Positions 35,541 through 44,408 of a DNA stretch of 64,000 bases are shown one piece after another (the first letter of the stretch is position 1; the number at the start of each line of letters is the position of its first letter). The stretch is from positions 1 to 64,000 of the forward strand of contig JACQFP010000077.1 in assembly GCA_016200005.1 (NCBI GenBank), read 5' to 3'. The notes beneath the pieces are model-generated. The model saw nothing but the letters and a program-made list of their open reading frames with translations. It made no database searches and had not been told where the DNA came from. Source of the DNA: Verrucomicrobiota bacterium (GTDB lineage Bacteria; Verrucomicrobiota; Verrucomicrobiia; Limisphaerales; PALSA-1396). Made by a program: the position numbers and the translations under genes.

Positions 35541-36109
35541 AAACGAATCATAGTAAACCAATGCAGCAAACCGTTATGAACGATAAGACTCAAACGACCC
35601 CTCACCCCGCCCCTCTCCCCATCGGATGGGGAGAGAGTGGCCGGAGGTCGGGTGAGGGGAATGTTTCGGCAGCCTTCTCCATACTTGTCCCTTGCTGCCT
35701 TGCGCTGTTGGCAGCCGTCACTGCAACCTTGATCACCGGCTGCGAATCCACGCAGGACAAAGGACCGTATGTGCCGCAGCAGTCGAAAGCCCCGGCCTAC
35801 GAAAGCACCGAGCCGGTTGTGCTGATGGATCCGGGCGTGCGGTATTCGCTCACGACGACGGGCCAACCGTTCGCGCAAACGCTGCCTGACGGCCGCCTGG
35901 AAGTGACCGTGCAACTCCGCAACCGCGAGAATCGACGCATCGAAGTGCAAGCCGGTTGCGTGTTCAAGGACGTGAATGGCATCGCCACCGGCGACGAAAC
36001 GCCGTGGCAGACTGTCATCCTGACGGAGAATGCCACCGAGCAGGTGAAGTTCGTTTCGTCAAACGATCAGGCGAAGAAATACACGGTCCGCGTGCGCCAG
36101 GCGCGGTAA
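35537..36109 (+). CDS. YcfL-like (DUF1425/COG5633) lipoprotein
   Basis: 190 residues, overlapping the previous gene by 4 nt (ATGA). The signal and lipobox (LALLAAVTATLITGCES, Cys about residue 69) are preceded by an unusual ~45-residue cytoplasmic leader. Its centre, TPHPAPLPIGWGESGRRSGEG, is encoded by a palindromic repeat. I see no in-frame ATG between the repeat and the signal peptide, so the leader seems to be really translated. The mature domain (LEVTVQLRNRENRRIEVQAGCVFKD ... TPWQTVILTENATEQVKF) is an immunoglobulin-like fold typical of YcfL proteins. YcfL is encoded beside LpoB in enterobacteria. Confidence 0.82.
   Translation: MKTNHSKPMQQTVMNDKTQTTPHPAPLPIGWGESGRRSGEGNVSAAFSILVPCCLALLAAVTATLITGCESTQDKGPYVPQQSKAPAYESTEPVVLMDPGVRYSLTTTGQPFAQTLPDGRLEVTVQLRNRENRRIEVQAGCVFKDVNGIATGDETPWQTVILTENATEQVKFVSSNDQAKKYTVRVRQAR
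35598..35659. repeat. palindromic element in the YcfL-like gene leader
   Basis: The arms CCCCTCACCCC (35598-35608) and GGGTGAGGGG (35650-35659) enclose CCTCTCCCCATC / GATGGGGAGAG. It is the same family as the copies in copA and trpE, here read in the opposite orientation from trpE. Confidence 0.9.
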
Positions 36110-36281
36110 GCGTGACAGAGAAGCGTGACCAGTGATCAGGCCTCCGAGGTTTGGAGTTCGCTTTAGGCGGCAATTTGCAAATGCGCCCGGTGCGGTTGCC
36201 TGCTTCAAGAAAAATCTCGCCTCCACAGTTTTCCTGCCGCAACATCACGTCGAGTTTTTCAGCGGGCGAATCCCGCGATGC

Positions 36282-36521
36282 ATGAAAGCCAAAATTGTCA
36301 TCACGCCCAAGAAAGCGGTGGTCGATCCGCAGGGCAAAACCGTCCGCAACGCCCTCGAACACATGGGCTACACCGGCATCAACGCAGTCCACGTCGGCAA
36401 ATATCTTGAAATCGAACTCAACGGTGCGGACAGGGAAACCGTGCGCAAACAACTCGACGAAGCATGCCACAAGTTTCTCAGCAATCCGGTGATTGAGGAT
36501 TACCGGTTGGAAATTGAATGA
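36282..36521 (+). CDS. purS: phosphoribosylformylglycinamidine synthase subunit PurS
   Basis: 79 residues from ATG 36282; the open frame upstream adds 50 unrelated residues. It opens MKAKIVITPKKAVVDPQGKT, with GKYLEIELNG, the compact PurS fold. PurS bridges PurL and PurQ in the three-subunit FGAM synthase of Gram-positive-type purine synthesis and helps ammonia transfer. It is followed by purQ after 66 nt. Confidence 0.93.
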   Translation: MKAKIVITPKKAVVDPQGKTVRNALEHMGYTGINAVHVGKYLEIELNGADRETVRKQLDEACHKFLSNPVIEDYRLEIE

Positions 36522-36587
36522 AGACGTGAAGCGTGACACGTGAGTTAGGATTCCCGGTCACTTTTTACGCATCAAACATCACGAGTA

Positions 36588-37301
36588 ATGAATTTTGCCG
36601 TCCTGCAATTCCCCGCCAGCAACTGCGACCAGGACGCCGTCCACGCGTTGCGCGATGTGCTCGGCCACTCGGCGCGCTACGTCTGGCACAAGGAAACCTC
36701 GCTCGGCGATGCCGATACCGTGATCGTGCCCGGCGGTTTCAGCTACGGTGATTACTTGCGCTGCGGCGCGATTGCGCGGTTCAGTCCGGTGATGCAGGCG
36801 GTGCAGAAGTTTGCGGCTGACGGCGGGTTGGTGCTTGGCATCTGCAACGGCTTTCAAGTGTTGTGCGAAGCCGGGTTGTTGTCCGGCGCATTGATTCGCA
36901 ATCGTTCGCTCCAGTTCCGCTGCGAACATGTTTTTTTGAAAACGCTCACGACCGATTCTCCGTTTACGTGCCAGATTCAGCCGGCCAAGCTGCTTAGGAT
37001 TCCCATCGCGCATGGCGAAGGTTGTTACTTTGCCGACGACGAAACGCTGAACAAACTCAAGGCGAACAACCAAATTCTGTGGCAATACTGCAACGCGCAG
37101 GGCGAAGTGACCGAGCAATCGAACCCGAACGGCTCGCTGTGGAACATCGCCGGAATATGCAATGAGCGTCGAAACGTCGCCGGTTTGATGCCGCATCCGG
37201 AACGCGCGTGCGAGACGCTTCTTGGCAGCGACGATGGGCGTTTGATTTTCGAGAGCATGATTCACGCGCTGCACAGCAAACAGGTGGCGAAGGCCGCGTG
37301 A
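36588..37301 (+). CDS. purQ: phosphoribosylformylglycinamidine synthase subunit PurQ
   Basis: 237 residues, a class I glutamine amidotransferase. The nucleophile Cys is in [12 protein letters not shown] (near residue 86), and the His-Glu pair is in [11 protein letters not shown]. The N-terminus [14 protein letters not shown] and [20 protein letters not shown] are PurQ-specific. It supplies ammonia to PurL for conversion of FGAR to FGAM. purS lies directly upstream. purL is 4.5 kb downstream, beyond genes of unrelated function, so the usual purSQL cluster is split here. Confidence 0.95.
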   Translation: MNFAVLQFPASNCDQDAVHALRDVLGHSARYVWHKETSLGDADTVIVPGGFSYGDYLRCGAIARFSPVMQAVQKFAADGGLVLGICNGFQVLCEAGLLSGALIRNRSLQFRCEHVFLKTLTTDSPFTCQIQPAKLLRIPIAHGEGCYFADDETLNKLKANNQILWQYCNAQGEVTEQSNPNGSLWNIAGICNERRNVAGLMPHPERACETLLGSDDGRLIFESMIHALHSKQVAKAA

Positions 37302-37333
37302 GATCGCACGAAGTTCGGTTGCGTCGCGAATCT

Positions 37334-38893
37334 TCAGTCCTTCTCTGGTGGTAAAGTCTTTACGTAAGCCCGCCAGAGGTTGAGTTCGACGTACAGCTCG
37401 AAGAAAACCTGCGGTCGCAGTTGAAAGTAACCGGCCATCAGATGCGTCTTGTCCGGCCGCTCGTCGAACTTCGCCTCGTATCCGGACGAAACCAGCATGA
37501 TCGGCGCGATGGGGTCTTTGGGCATTTCATCCCACCAGCCGACTTTGTTAAACCGGCGCAAATACCAGGGCAACGGCCAATAGCTTTCCTGTGAGGAGAT
37601 GACTTTGATGACGGTATCGTGCCCTTGCGGCGACACTCGGGCGATGGCTTCAATTTTGTTTATCAGTTCCACGACGTTCGGCGAGGTCTGGGCATACACG
37701 TACGGATTGAATTGGCTGGCACAGTCAGGAAAACCGGCCCGCCACGCCTGCCAGCCGAGTTGTCCTGATGCGGCGAGGAGCACAGCGGCCGTCGTCCATT
37801 TCAACCCCGGCAATTTGCACGCGCGCAGCAACGCGATCGCGCCCACGCCCGCCAGCAATATCATGCCATAAAGAAAATTCAGCAGGCACCACGGCGTCTT
37901 GTAGGAAATCAGTGTGTAGCTCAGGGTCAGACCGGCGGTGTAAAAGGCGAGGACACGAACCAATGCCCCATTGGTCTGGCCGAGCCAGCGGCGGGTGAGC
38001 GCGCAGACGAATCCAATCACGGCTAATCCCACGATCAATGCCTCCGTCCAAATCGGGCCGTTCGGGTAATGAAAGAATATCAGCCGGCGCAAATAAAAAT
38101 CCCACGGATAAATGTGGGGCGATTCTCCACCGGCGCGATTAAGCCAGGGCAAATAAGTCCGCAGCGAATCCAGCGGGCCGCTGGCGTTGGTGAAGAATGA
38201 AGTGAACAACACCACTGAAACCAACAGCGCGACCACGAACGCAGCAGCAATGTGTTTGAAGTTCAAATGCCCTTTGATCTCGCTGCGGTGACCGTCCACC
38301 CAACGGCTCCAGAGCAAATTGCCGAGCACTGCCAGCACCAGGCAACCCGCGGACAAGACAAAGGTTTCTTTCGTCGCAAACATCAGTGCCAATCCGGCGC
38401 CCGCCAGCAGACACCAGCCAAGTGACTTCGTTTGCCAATATCGCCAGCCCGCGCCGAGCGTCAGCGCCGTGAAAAAAACCAGCAGCATCTCGTGGATGTA
38501 GTAGCGACTGTAAAAAACCATCGCCGGTGAAATGGCCGTGAGCGCGACAGCGCAAAGGGTTTCCGGTTTGCCCAAACCATCGGTGAGCAACAGAACCAAC
38601 AGAATCAAACCGATCCCGAAGGCCACCGTCACGAGGCGGAAAGTTGATTCCGTAAAGTCATCGAAATTTCGCGCGGGCGACAGCCACGCCGCCGGTAGCG
38701 TTGCATAAGGCAACGTCGGGCCGTGGAATTCGTGTGGATCATATTTGTAGTCGTTGGTGACCCAGAGCGAGCGGAACTTCATCGCATTGAGGCCCTCATC
38801 GTTGTGCATGGGGCGACGATCCAACTGGGGTAGTCGAAACGCCAGCGCGAGGCAGATGAGCAGAAACAACCCCGGTGCAAACCACCGGTTCAT
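37334..38893 (-). CDS. ArnT/PMT-like membrane glycosyltransferase (TIGR03663-like)
   Basis: 519 residues with about eleven hydrophobic spans. The first periplasmic loop contains RRPMHNDEGLNAMKF, with the Asp-Glu pair typical of GT39/GT83-type lipid-linked sugar transferases and of the TIGR03663 group. HEFHGPTLPYATLPAAW follows. A soluble C-terminal domain of about 130 residues contains YWPLPWYLRRFNKVGWWDEMP. Enzymes of this type transfer sugars from polyprenyl carriers to lipid or protein outside the membrane. The acceptor is unknown. It starts inside the stop of the discoidin-like gene (4-nt overlap), so the two are coupled. Confidence 0.82.
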   Translation of the reverse strand: MNRWFAPGLFLLICLALAFRLPQLDRRPMHNDEGLNAMKFRSLWVTNDYKYDPHEFHGPTLPYATLPAAWLSPARNFDDFTESTFRLVTVAFGIGLILLVLLLTDGLGKPETLCAVALTAISPAMVFYSRYYIHEMLLVFFTALTLGAGWRYWQTKSLGWCLLAGAGLALMFATKETFVLSAGCLVLAVLGNLLWSRWVDGHRSEIKGHLNFKHIAAAFVVALLVSVVLFTSFFTNASGPLDSLRTYLPWLNRAGGESPHIYPWDFYLRRLIFFHYPNGPIWTEALIVGLAVIGFVCALTRRWLGQTNGALVRVLAFYTAGLTLSYTLISYKTPWCLLNFLYGMILLAGVGAIALLRACKLPGLKWTTAAVLLAASGQLGWQAWRAGFPDCASQFNPYVYAQTSPNVVELINKIEAIARVSPQGHDTVIKVISSQESYWPLPWYLRRFNKVGWWDEMPKDPIAPIMLVSSGYEAKFDERPDKTHLMAGYFQLRPQVFFELYVELNLWRAYVKTLPPEKD

Positions 38894-39597
38894 TTCGCAG
38901 GCAGGGCGTACACTTCGATTTCGGTATAGGCGTTCAAGGCGTTGTCCGTGCTGCCCTTGGAGTACGTGCGGACATAGCGGGCCTTGACTCCCTTCGCGTC
39001 GATCAATTTGCCTTCGTAGCCTTCAAAATATTCGCGGTCCGTGCCCACGCCTCGTTCGGAACTGTTGTCCTGATCGTTGTTGAAGATGGTTTGAACGCCG
39101 GTTTTGAATTCAGGGTCATCGGAAACCTGCACAATGACGTCGCGATAAACCACCGGCGACTTGTGCTCGTGCCAGATCAGGATGGCAAAAAGATTGTACT
39201 CCTCCTGCAAGTCAACTTGCACCCACTGCGTGCGCTTGCGCAACAGGACGACGTTCTCGTCGAACGCGTCCTTCTTCCCGTCGGTGATCTGTTTCAGTTC
39301 GCCGGTGATCGGATTGGGGTCGCTGCTCGTCACCGGTTTTCCCAGGGCGACATTCTTGACCCCTTTGGGCGCGAGAAAGGGCGGCCGCGGTTTGCCGGTC
39401 GGTTTCTCGGCAGTGGTGTCGGGCGGCATGTTTTTGGGTGTGCCCAGGTAACCGGCCGGGGGCAATTCCAGCGGGAGTGGCGCTAGATCACCCGGAGCAT
39501 CTGCGGCCAAACTGACTGTGGCGCGGACGAATATCTGGAGTGTGAAAGCCGCACTAACCGCGAAAACCGACGGCCATCGAAAGAAGTTTTTATTCAT
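38890..39597 (-). CDS. secreted discoidin (F5/8 type C)-like protein
   Basis: 235 residues. A signal peptide (VFAVSAAFTLQIFVRATVSLA) and a Pro-rich linker precede one domain of about 150 residues. It runs NVALGKPVTSSDPNPITGELKQITDGKKDAFDE ... WVQVDLQEEYNLFAILIWHEH ... ARYVRTYSKG. The VDL and RYVR patterns are those of F5/8C carbohydrate- or surface-binding domains. It lies directly ahead of, and overlapping, the membrane glycosyltransferase, so the pair may act on an exported glycan or lipid. It is divergent from the Gfo/Idh/MocA gene. Confidence 0.8.
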   Translation of the reverse strand: MNKNFFRWPSVFAVSAAFTLQIFVRATVSLAADAPGDLAPLPLELPPAGYLGTPKNMPPDTTAEKPTGKPRPPFLAPKGVKNVALGKPVTSSDPNPITGELKQITDGKKDAFDENVVLLRKRTQWVQVDLQEEYNLFAILIWHEHKSPVVYRDVIVQVSDDPEFKTGVQTIFNNDQDNSSERGVGTDREYFEGYEGKLIDAKGVKARYVRTYSKGSTDNALNAYTEIEVYALPAK

Positions 39598-39798
39598 GTT
39601 TTGTGACGTTTAATCCAATCAGAGCGGACTAGTTACCAAATCCCACGGCTCAGGGCAAGCGGTTCGATTGGCCACCCGCAATCCCAACCCGCCCCGGGGT
39701 TTAACTGAGTCCGACGCGTAACCGGCTTGGTTTATTTGATCTAAATGAGGGATGAAATAGGACTTGAGTTGGGTCGCTGTCCGGGGTATTTCAAGCCC

Positions 39799-41205
39799 AT
39801 GAAAAAACAAGTCATCTCTTCTCCACAAAATCGTCGTACTTTCATCAAGTATTCCTCGTTGGCCATCGGAGCAGCCGCCCTCAGCGGTCCTTATCTGCTG
39901 CGAGGACAGAATTTAAACAGCAAGTTGAACATCGCCGCGATCGGCGCCGGCGGCAAAGGGTCGAGTGATACCGACCACTGCTCCGGCGAGAACATCGTCG
40001 CCCTTTGCGACGTTGACCAAAACACACTTGATAAGCGCAAGGAGAAATATCCCAACGCGAAGTTGTTTCGAGACTATCGCAAGCTCTTGGCGGAAGCGAA
40101 AGGCATCGATGCAGTGACCGTGAGCACACCCGATCATCATCACGCAGCCGCGGCCATCATGGCGATGAAACTCGGCAAGCATGTCTATTGTCAGAAGCCT
40201 TTGACTTACTCCGTTTATGAAGCGCGGATGATGGTGGAACATGCAAAAGCACACAAGGTTGTCACCCAGATGGGCAATCAGGGCAGTTCGGAAAGCGGGC
40301 TGCGCCGCGCGGTGGAAGTCATTCAGGCGGGCGCCATTGGGCCAGTGCGGGAGATCCACGTCTGGTCGAACCGTCCGGTCTGGCCGCAGGGCATTGACCG
40401 CCCGGAAGGTTCAGATCCGGTGCCGGAAAGCTTGGATTGGGATGTGTGGCTCGGCCCCGCGCCGGTCCGTCCTTATAAGAAGGACACCTATCATACGTTC
40501 AAATGGCGCGGGTGGCAGGACTTCGGCACCGGCGCATTGGGTGACATGGCTTGTCACACCGCCAACATGCCGTTCCGCGCGGTGAAGCTGGGATATCCCA
40601 CCGAGGTCGAGGCCGAATCTTCTGGCATCAACAAGGAGACTTACCCCTTGAGTTCGAAGATCCGATTCCAATTTCCCGAGCGCGAGGGTTTGCCGCCCGT
40701 CGCGTTCTGGTGGTATGACGGCGATCCGAACAATCCCAAGAGTTTCCGTCCGCATGGTGATCAGACCAAGGAAGTGGTGGACATGCTGGGCAAGCTGCCC
40801 GGCAGCGGCTGTCTGCTCATCGGCGACAAAGGCAAAATCTTTTCACCCGACGATTACGGTTCGCAATTCTTCATCAAGCTCAAGGATGACAAGGAATACA
40901 TTTCCGGAACGAAGCACGAAGCCGTCGCGAACGTGGCGCAGACCATTCCTCGCAACACCCTCAGCCCGGACACCGACCGCCGTCATCATCTGGAATGGCT
41001 TGCGGCCATCAAGGCGGGCAAGCCGGAAATGTGCTTCTCGCGGTTCGCCATCGCGGGCTACCTCACCGAGATCATCCTACTTGGATGCGTCGCGTTGCGC
41101 GCCGGCCAGAAGCTCGAATGGGACGGCCCGAAGATGAAAGCCAGGAACACGAAGGCAGCGGATCATTTCGTCCGCCGCGAGTTCCGCAAAGGCTGGAAAC
41201 TCTGA
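39799..41205 (+). CDS. Tat-exported Gfo/Idh/MocA family oxidoreductase
   Basis: 468 residues from ATG 39799; the frame opens earlier, at 39745. A twin-arginine signal (NRRTFIKYSSLAIGAAALSG) is followed by the NAD-binding Rossmann domain LNIAAIGAGGKGSSD. The catalytic-type EKP motif appears as CQKPLTY, with VSTPDHHHAAAAIMAMKLGKHVYCQKP. The C-terminal alpha/beta domain contains FGTGALGDMACHTANMPFRA. Such proteins are abundant in Verrucomicrobiota and Planctomycetes and act on sugars or inositols in the periplasm. The exact substrate is unknown. A strong hairpin terminator lies 33 nt after the stop. Confidence 0.9.
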   Translation: MKKQVISSPQNRRTFIKYSSLAIGAAALSGPYLLRGQNLNSKLNIAAIGAGGKGSSDTDHCSGENIVALCDVDQNTLDKRKEKYPNAKLFRDYRKLLAEAKGIDAVTVSTPDHHHAAAAIMAMKLGKHVYCQKPLTYSVYEARMMVEHAKAHKVVTQMGNQGSSESGLRRAVEVIQAGAIGPVREIHVWSNRPVWPQGIDRPEGSDPVPESLDWDVWLGPAPVRPYKKDTYHTFKWRGWQDFGTGALGDMACHTANMPFRAVKLGYPTEVEAESSGINKETYPLSSKIRFQFPEREGLPPVAFWWYDGDPNNPKSFRPHGDQTKEVVDMLGKLPGSGCLLIGDKGKIFSPDDYGSQFFIKLKDDKEYISGTKHEAVANVAQTIPRNTLSPDTDRRHHLEWLAAIKAGKPEMCFSRFAIAGYLTEIILLGCVALRAGQKLEWDGPKMKARNTKAADHFVRREFRKGWKL

Positions 41206-41238
41206 TCGGCGCGATTCGATAAACAGATTGCCAACCAG

Positions 41239-41263
41239 GGGCGGCCGTGGGAAACGGCCGCCC
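41239..41263 (+). terminator. hairpin terminator after the Gfo/Idh/MocA gene
   Basis: A perfect 10-bp stem pairs GGGCGGCCGT with ACGGCCGCCC around a 5-nt loop, followed by TTGCTGTTTGT. The rest of the gap up to 41499 holds no gene that I can see. Confidence 0.8.
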
Positions 41264-41499
41264 TTGCTGTTTGTCAGGCATGGGGCGTAGCGCTAGGGGC
41301 AAAAACAACTCGCCTACGACGACACCGTTGGTAGTTTTGTGCCGTGCGTCACAGCTATGACGCAGAATTAATTGCAATCTGACTTTTGAAAATGCCCAAC
41401 CCAAACCAAGCGACCGTCAAAAACAGGGAGGCATTATCTGTAGTCGCCGGTACCCCGCGCTCAAAAACAAAAACCGTCGCGCAAGCGGCGTAATTTCAG

Positions 41500-41826
41500 A
41501 TGAAGAACGCGAACGTTTTCGTTGATGTTGACCTGACGCTCGTCGATGCGGACGGAAAGCTGCTGCCGAGCGCACCTGAAGCTTTGACCAAACTTCGAGA
41601 CAAAGGTTGCCACTTGTTTCTGTGGTCAACCAACGGCGCGAATTACGCCCGCAAAGTCGCGAGTCTGTATGGCTTGACAGAAATGTTTGAAGGATTCGCC
41701 GCGAAGCCGGACATCATCATTGATGATATGCCGGGAACGGTTGTGAATCCATTTGTCTTCGACGTGAACACGGAGGAATCATGGCCTGCGCTGGCCGACA
41801 AAATTATTCGCAAACACATTGATTGA
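41500..41826 (+). CDS. small HAD-superfamily hydrolase-like protein
   Basis: 108 residues. Motif [15 protein letters not shown] has the DxDxT nucleophile region, motif II is LFLWSTNG, and motif [10 protein letters not shown] carries the acidic pair. It is a minimal HAD core without a cap domain, shorter than most phosphatases. The substrate is unknown. The stop is 8 nt before the purL start, so the two are co-transcribed, but no link with purine synthesis is evident. Confidence 0.8.
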   Translation: MKNANVFVDVDLTLVDADGKLLPSAPEALTKLRDKGCHLFLWSTNGANYARKVASLYGLTEMFEGFAAKPDIIIDDMPGTVVNPFVFDVNTEESWPALADKIIRKHID

Positions 41827-41834
41827 ATTTTGCC

Positions 41835-44243
41835 ATGACCGAACCCGCCATCACATCTGAGTTGGTTGCCAAACACAACCTCACGCCGGAAGAATACGCC
41901 CGCGTCAAAGAAGTCCTCGGGCGCGAGCCGAGCTACACCGAGCTGGGCATCTTCTCGGTGATGTGGAGCGAGCATTGCAGCTACAAAAATACCCGGCCGC
42001 TGCTCAAAACGTTTCCGACCAAGTCGCCGAAAATCCTCGTCGGCGCGGGTGAGGAAAACGCTGGCATCATTGACATCGGCGACGGCATCGCCATTGCGTT
42101 CAAGATCGAGTCGCACAATCATCCGAGCGCAGTCGAACCGTTTCAAGGCGCGGCGACCGGCGTGGGAGGAATCATCCGGGATATTTTTACGATGGGTGCA
42201 AGGCCGGTTTGTGCGGTGAACTCGCTGAGGTTTGGGCCAATCGTGGCCGACGTAGCAGCGGACGTCAGTCCGCTCCATTCAAGTTCGGGGAAAAGTCAGA
42301 GCCGACTGACGTCGGCTGCTACGAATGGAGAGGCGGATGCAGCCCTGAAAAACAACCGCCGTTTGTTTGCGGGAGTCGTCAGCGGCATCGCGCACTACGG
42401 CAACTGCTTCGGCATCCCGACCATCGCGGGTGAGGTTTATTTCGACAAAAGCTACGAGGGCAATCCGCTTGTGAACGCCTTTTGCCTCGGCGTGCTGCGC
42501 CACGAACAAATTGCGCGCGGCGCGGCCAAGGGCATCGGCAATCCGGTGTTCTACGTCGGACCGGCCACCGGACGCGACGGTCTGGCAGGCGCGGCGTTCG
42601 CTTCGCAGGATTTGACCGAAGAATCCGCCGAGCAACAACGCGGAGCAGTGCAGGTTGGTGATCCGTTCATGGAAAAACTTGTTTGCGAAGCCTGCCTCGA
42701 ACTGCTGGCCACCGGCGCCGTCGCAGGCATTCAAGACATGGGTGCAGCAGGCCTCACATGCTCGACTTGTGAAACCGCCGCGCGCGCGGGCACCGGCATC
42801 GAAATCGAATTGGACAAGGTGCCGCAACGCGCGCCGAACATGTCCAGCTACGAAATCATGTTGAGCGAATCGCAGGAGCGGATGCTCATCATCGTGCACA
42901 AAGGTCGCGAAGAAGAAGTGAAACGCATTTTCGACAAATGGGATTTGCCGTGGGCGGAAGTTGGTATCGTCACCGACACTGGCCGGATGGTTGTGAAACA
43001 TCACGGTAAGGTCGTCGCGGACATTCCAGCCAAGAAGATCGCCGACGAATCGCCGGTCTATCAGCGCGATTCCCAAGAGCCGGAGTACTTGAAGGAAGTA
43101 CGCGCGTTTCGCCTCGATGGCGTTCCCGACACGACCGACCCGGTTGCCGATCTCAAGAAACTACTCGCCTGGCCGAGCATCGCGTCCAAGAACTGGGTGT
43201 ATCGCCAATACGATCAGATGGTTCGCGACGGTACGGTCGTTTGCCCTGGCAGCGACGCGGCGGTGCTGCGCATCAAGGCGGATTCATTGCCAGAAGCTGC
43301 AAACTCGCCTCACGCCTCACGCCTCACGGAGAAACTCATCGCCCTGACGGTGGATTGCAACGGCGTTTACGTTTATCTCGATCCCTACGAAGGCGCGAAG
43401 GCGGCAATGGCAGAAGCGTGCCGCAATCTCGCCTGCTCCGGCGCTGTTCCGCTCGGCACGACCGACAATCTCAACATGCCCAGTCCGCTCAAACCGGAAC
43501 TGTTCTGGCAGATCAAGGAATCCGTGCGCGGGTTGGCCGAAGCATGCAAGGCATTCAACGCACCCGTCACCGGCGGCAATTGTTCGCTCTACAACCAAAG
43601 CCCCGCCGGCCCGATCGACCCCACGCCGACGGTCGCCGTTGTGGGCCTCATCGAAAAGCCGGAGCACGTCACGACACAGTGGTTCAAGGATGGAGGTGAC
43701 GCGATCATTTTGCTCGGCGAAGCGGTGGACATGCAAGACCCGCTACTCGGCCTCGGCGGCTCAGCCTGTCTGCAAGTAATTCACGGGAAAAAAACCGGCA
43801 GTCCGCCGCGCTGCGATCTCGATCAAGCCCGCACGCTGCACACCACACTGCTGGGTTTGATTCAATCCGGCTTGGTGAAAAGCGCGCATGATTGCAGCGA
43901 GGGTGGTCTAGCCGTGTGCCTTGCTGAAAGCTGCATCAGCCAACTCATCGCCCGCGAAACGCCGAGGTTGATTGGTGCGACAATTGACTTGCGTGCGATG
44001 AAAGACACCCGCCTTGATGCGCTGCTCTTCGGCGAAACGCAAAGCCGCGCGGTCATCAGTTGCAAAGTCCTCGACGCCTTGAAAGTCGTCGAACGCGCCA
44101 AACTCATGGGCGTTCCCGCGGTTCAGATCGGAAAAGTCGGCGGAGACAAATTGACGGTGAAGGCGGCGGGCAGTGAATTCTCCGCCCCGATCACTGAGTT
44201 GCACGACTCTTGGTGGAACAGCATCGCCCGCGCGATGCTGTAA
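41835..44243 (+). CDS. purL: phosphoribosylformylglycinamidine synthase subunit PurL
   Basis: 802 residues from ATG 41835 ([11 protein letters not shown]), the small PurL of the PurSQL complex. It converts FGAR to FGAM with ATP and ammonia from PurQ. Signatures are [78 protein letters not shown] and [16 protein letters not shown]. Residues about 139-163 ([20 protein letters not shown]...) interrupt the conserved run between LRFGP and [19 protein letters not shown]. They are encoded by a palindromic repeat element. It is expressed with the HAD gene upstream. Confidence 0.95.
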   Translation: MTEPAITSELVAKHNLTPEEYARVKEVLGREPSYTELGIFSVMWSEHCSYKNTRPLLKTFPTKSPKILVGAGEENAGIIDIGDGIAIAFKIESHNHPSAVEPFQGAATGVGGIIRDIFTMGARPVCAVNSLRFGPIVADVAADVSPLHSSSGKSQSRLTSAATNGEADAALKNNRRLFAGVVSGIAHYGNCFGIPTIAGEVYFDKSYEGNPLVNAFCLGVLRHEQIARGAAKGIGNPVFYVGPATGRDGLAGAAFASQDLTEESAEQQRGAVQVGDPFMEKLVCEACLELLATGAVAGIQDMGAAGLTCSTCETAARAGTGIEIELDKVPQRAPNMSSYEIMLSESQERMLIIVHKGREEEVKRIFDKWDLPWAEVGIVTDTGRMVVKHHGKVVADIPAKKIADESPVYQRDSQEPEYLKEVRAFRLDGVPDTTDPVADLKKLLAWPSIASKNWVYRQYDQMVRDGTVVCPGSDAAVLRIKADSLPEAANSPHASRLTEKLIALTVDCNGVYVYLDPYEGAKAAMAEACRNLACSGAVPLGTTDNLNMPSPLKPELFWQIKESVRGLAEACKAFNAPVTGGNCSLYNQSPAGPIDPTPTVAVVGLIEKPEHVTTQWFKDGGDAIILLGEAVDMQDPLLGLGGSACLQVIHGKKTGSPPRCDLDQARTLHTTLLGLIQSGLVKSAHDCSEGGLAVCLAESCISQLIARETPRLIGATIDLRAMKDTRLDALLFGETQSRAVISCKVLDALKVVERAKLMGVPAVQIGKVGGDKLTVKAAGSEFSAPITELHDSWWNSIARAML
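42251..42323. repeat. palindromic element inserted in frame in purL
   Basis: The left part CGTAGCAGCGGACGTCAGTC (42251-42270) pairs with GACTGACGTCGGCTGCTACG (42304-42323). The centre is about 33 bp. It keeps the purL frame open. Confidence 0.92.
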
Positions 44244-44408
44244 GCCCCACCCAAATTAGAGAGACGCGAGTTCAATCCATAATCGGCGTAGCGGTACAGT
44301 TTGATGTACTGCGTCGGGCATGGGGTTTCCCCCCATTGTGTGAACGCGGCGTTTTTCATACGGTCACTCAAATGCACGCCGCTGACCAATACATTCGGAA
44401 ACAATTAA

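Noticed and set aside
36110-36281. Purine riboswitch ahead of purS
   Set aside because: The 172-bp gap lacks the conserved purine-riboswitch loop motifs, and I cannot trace the three-way junction.
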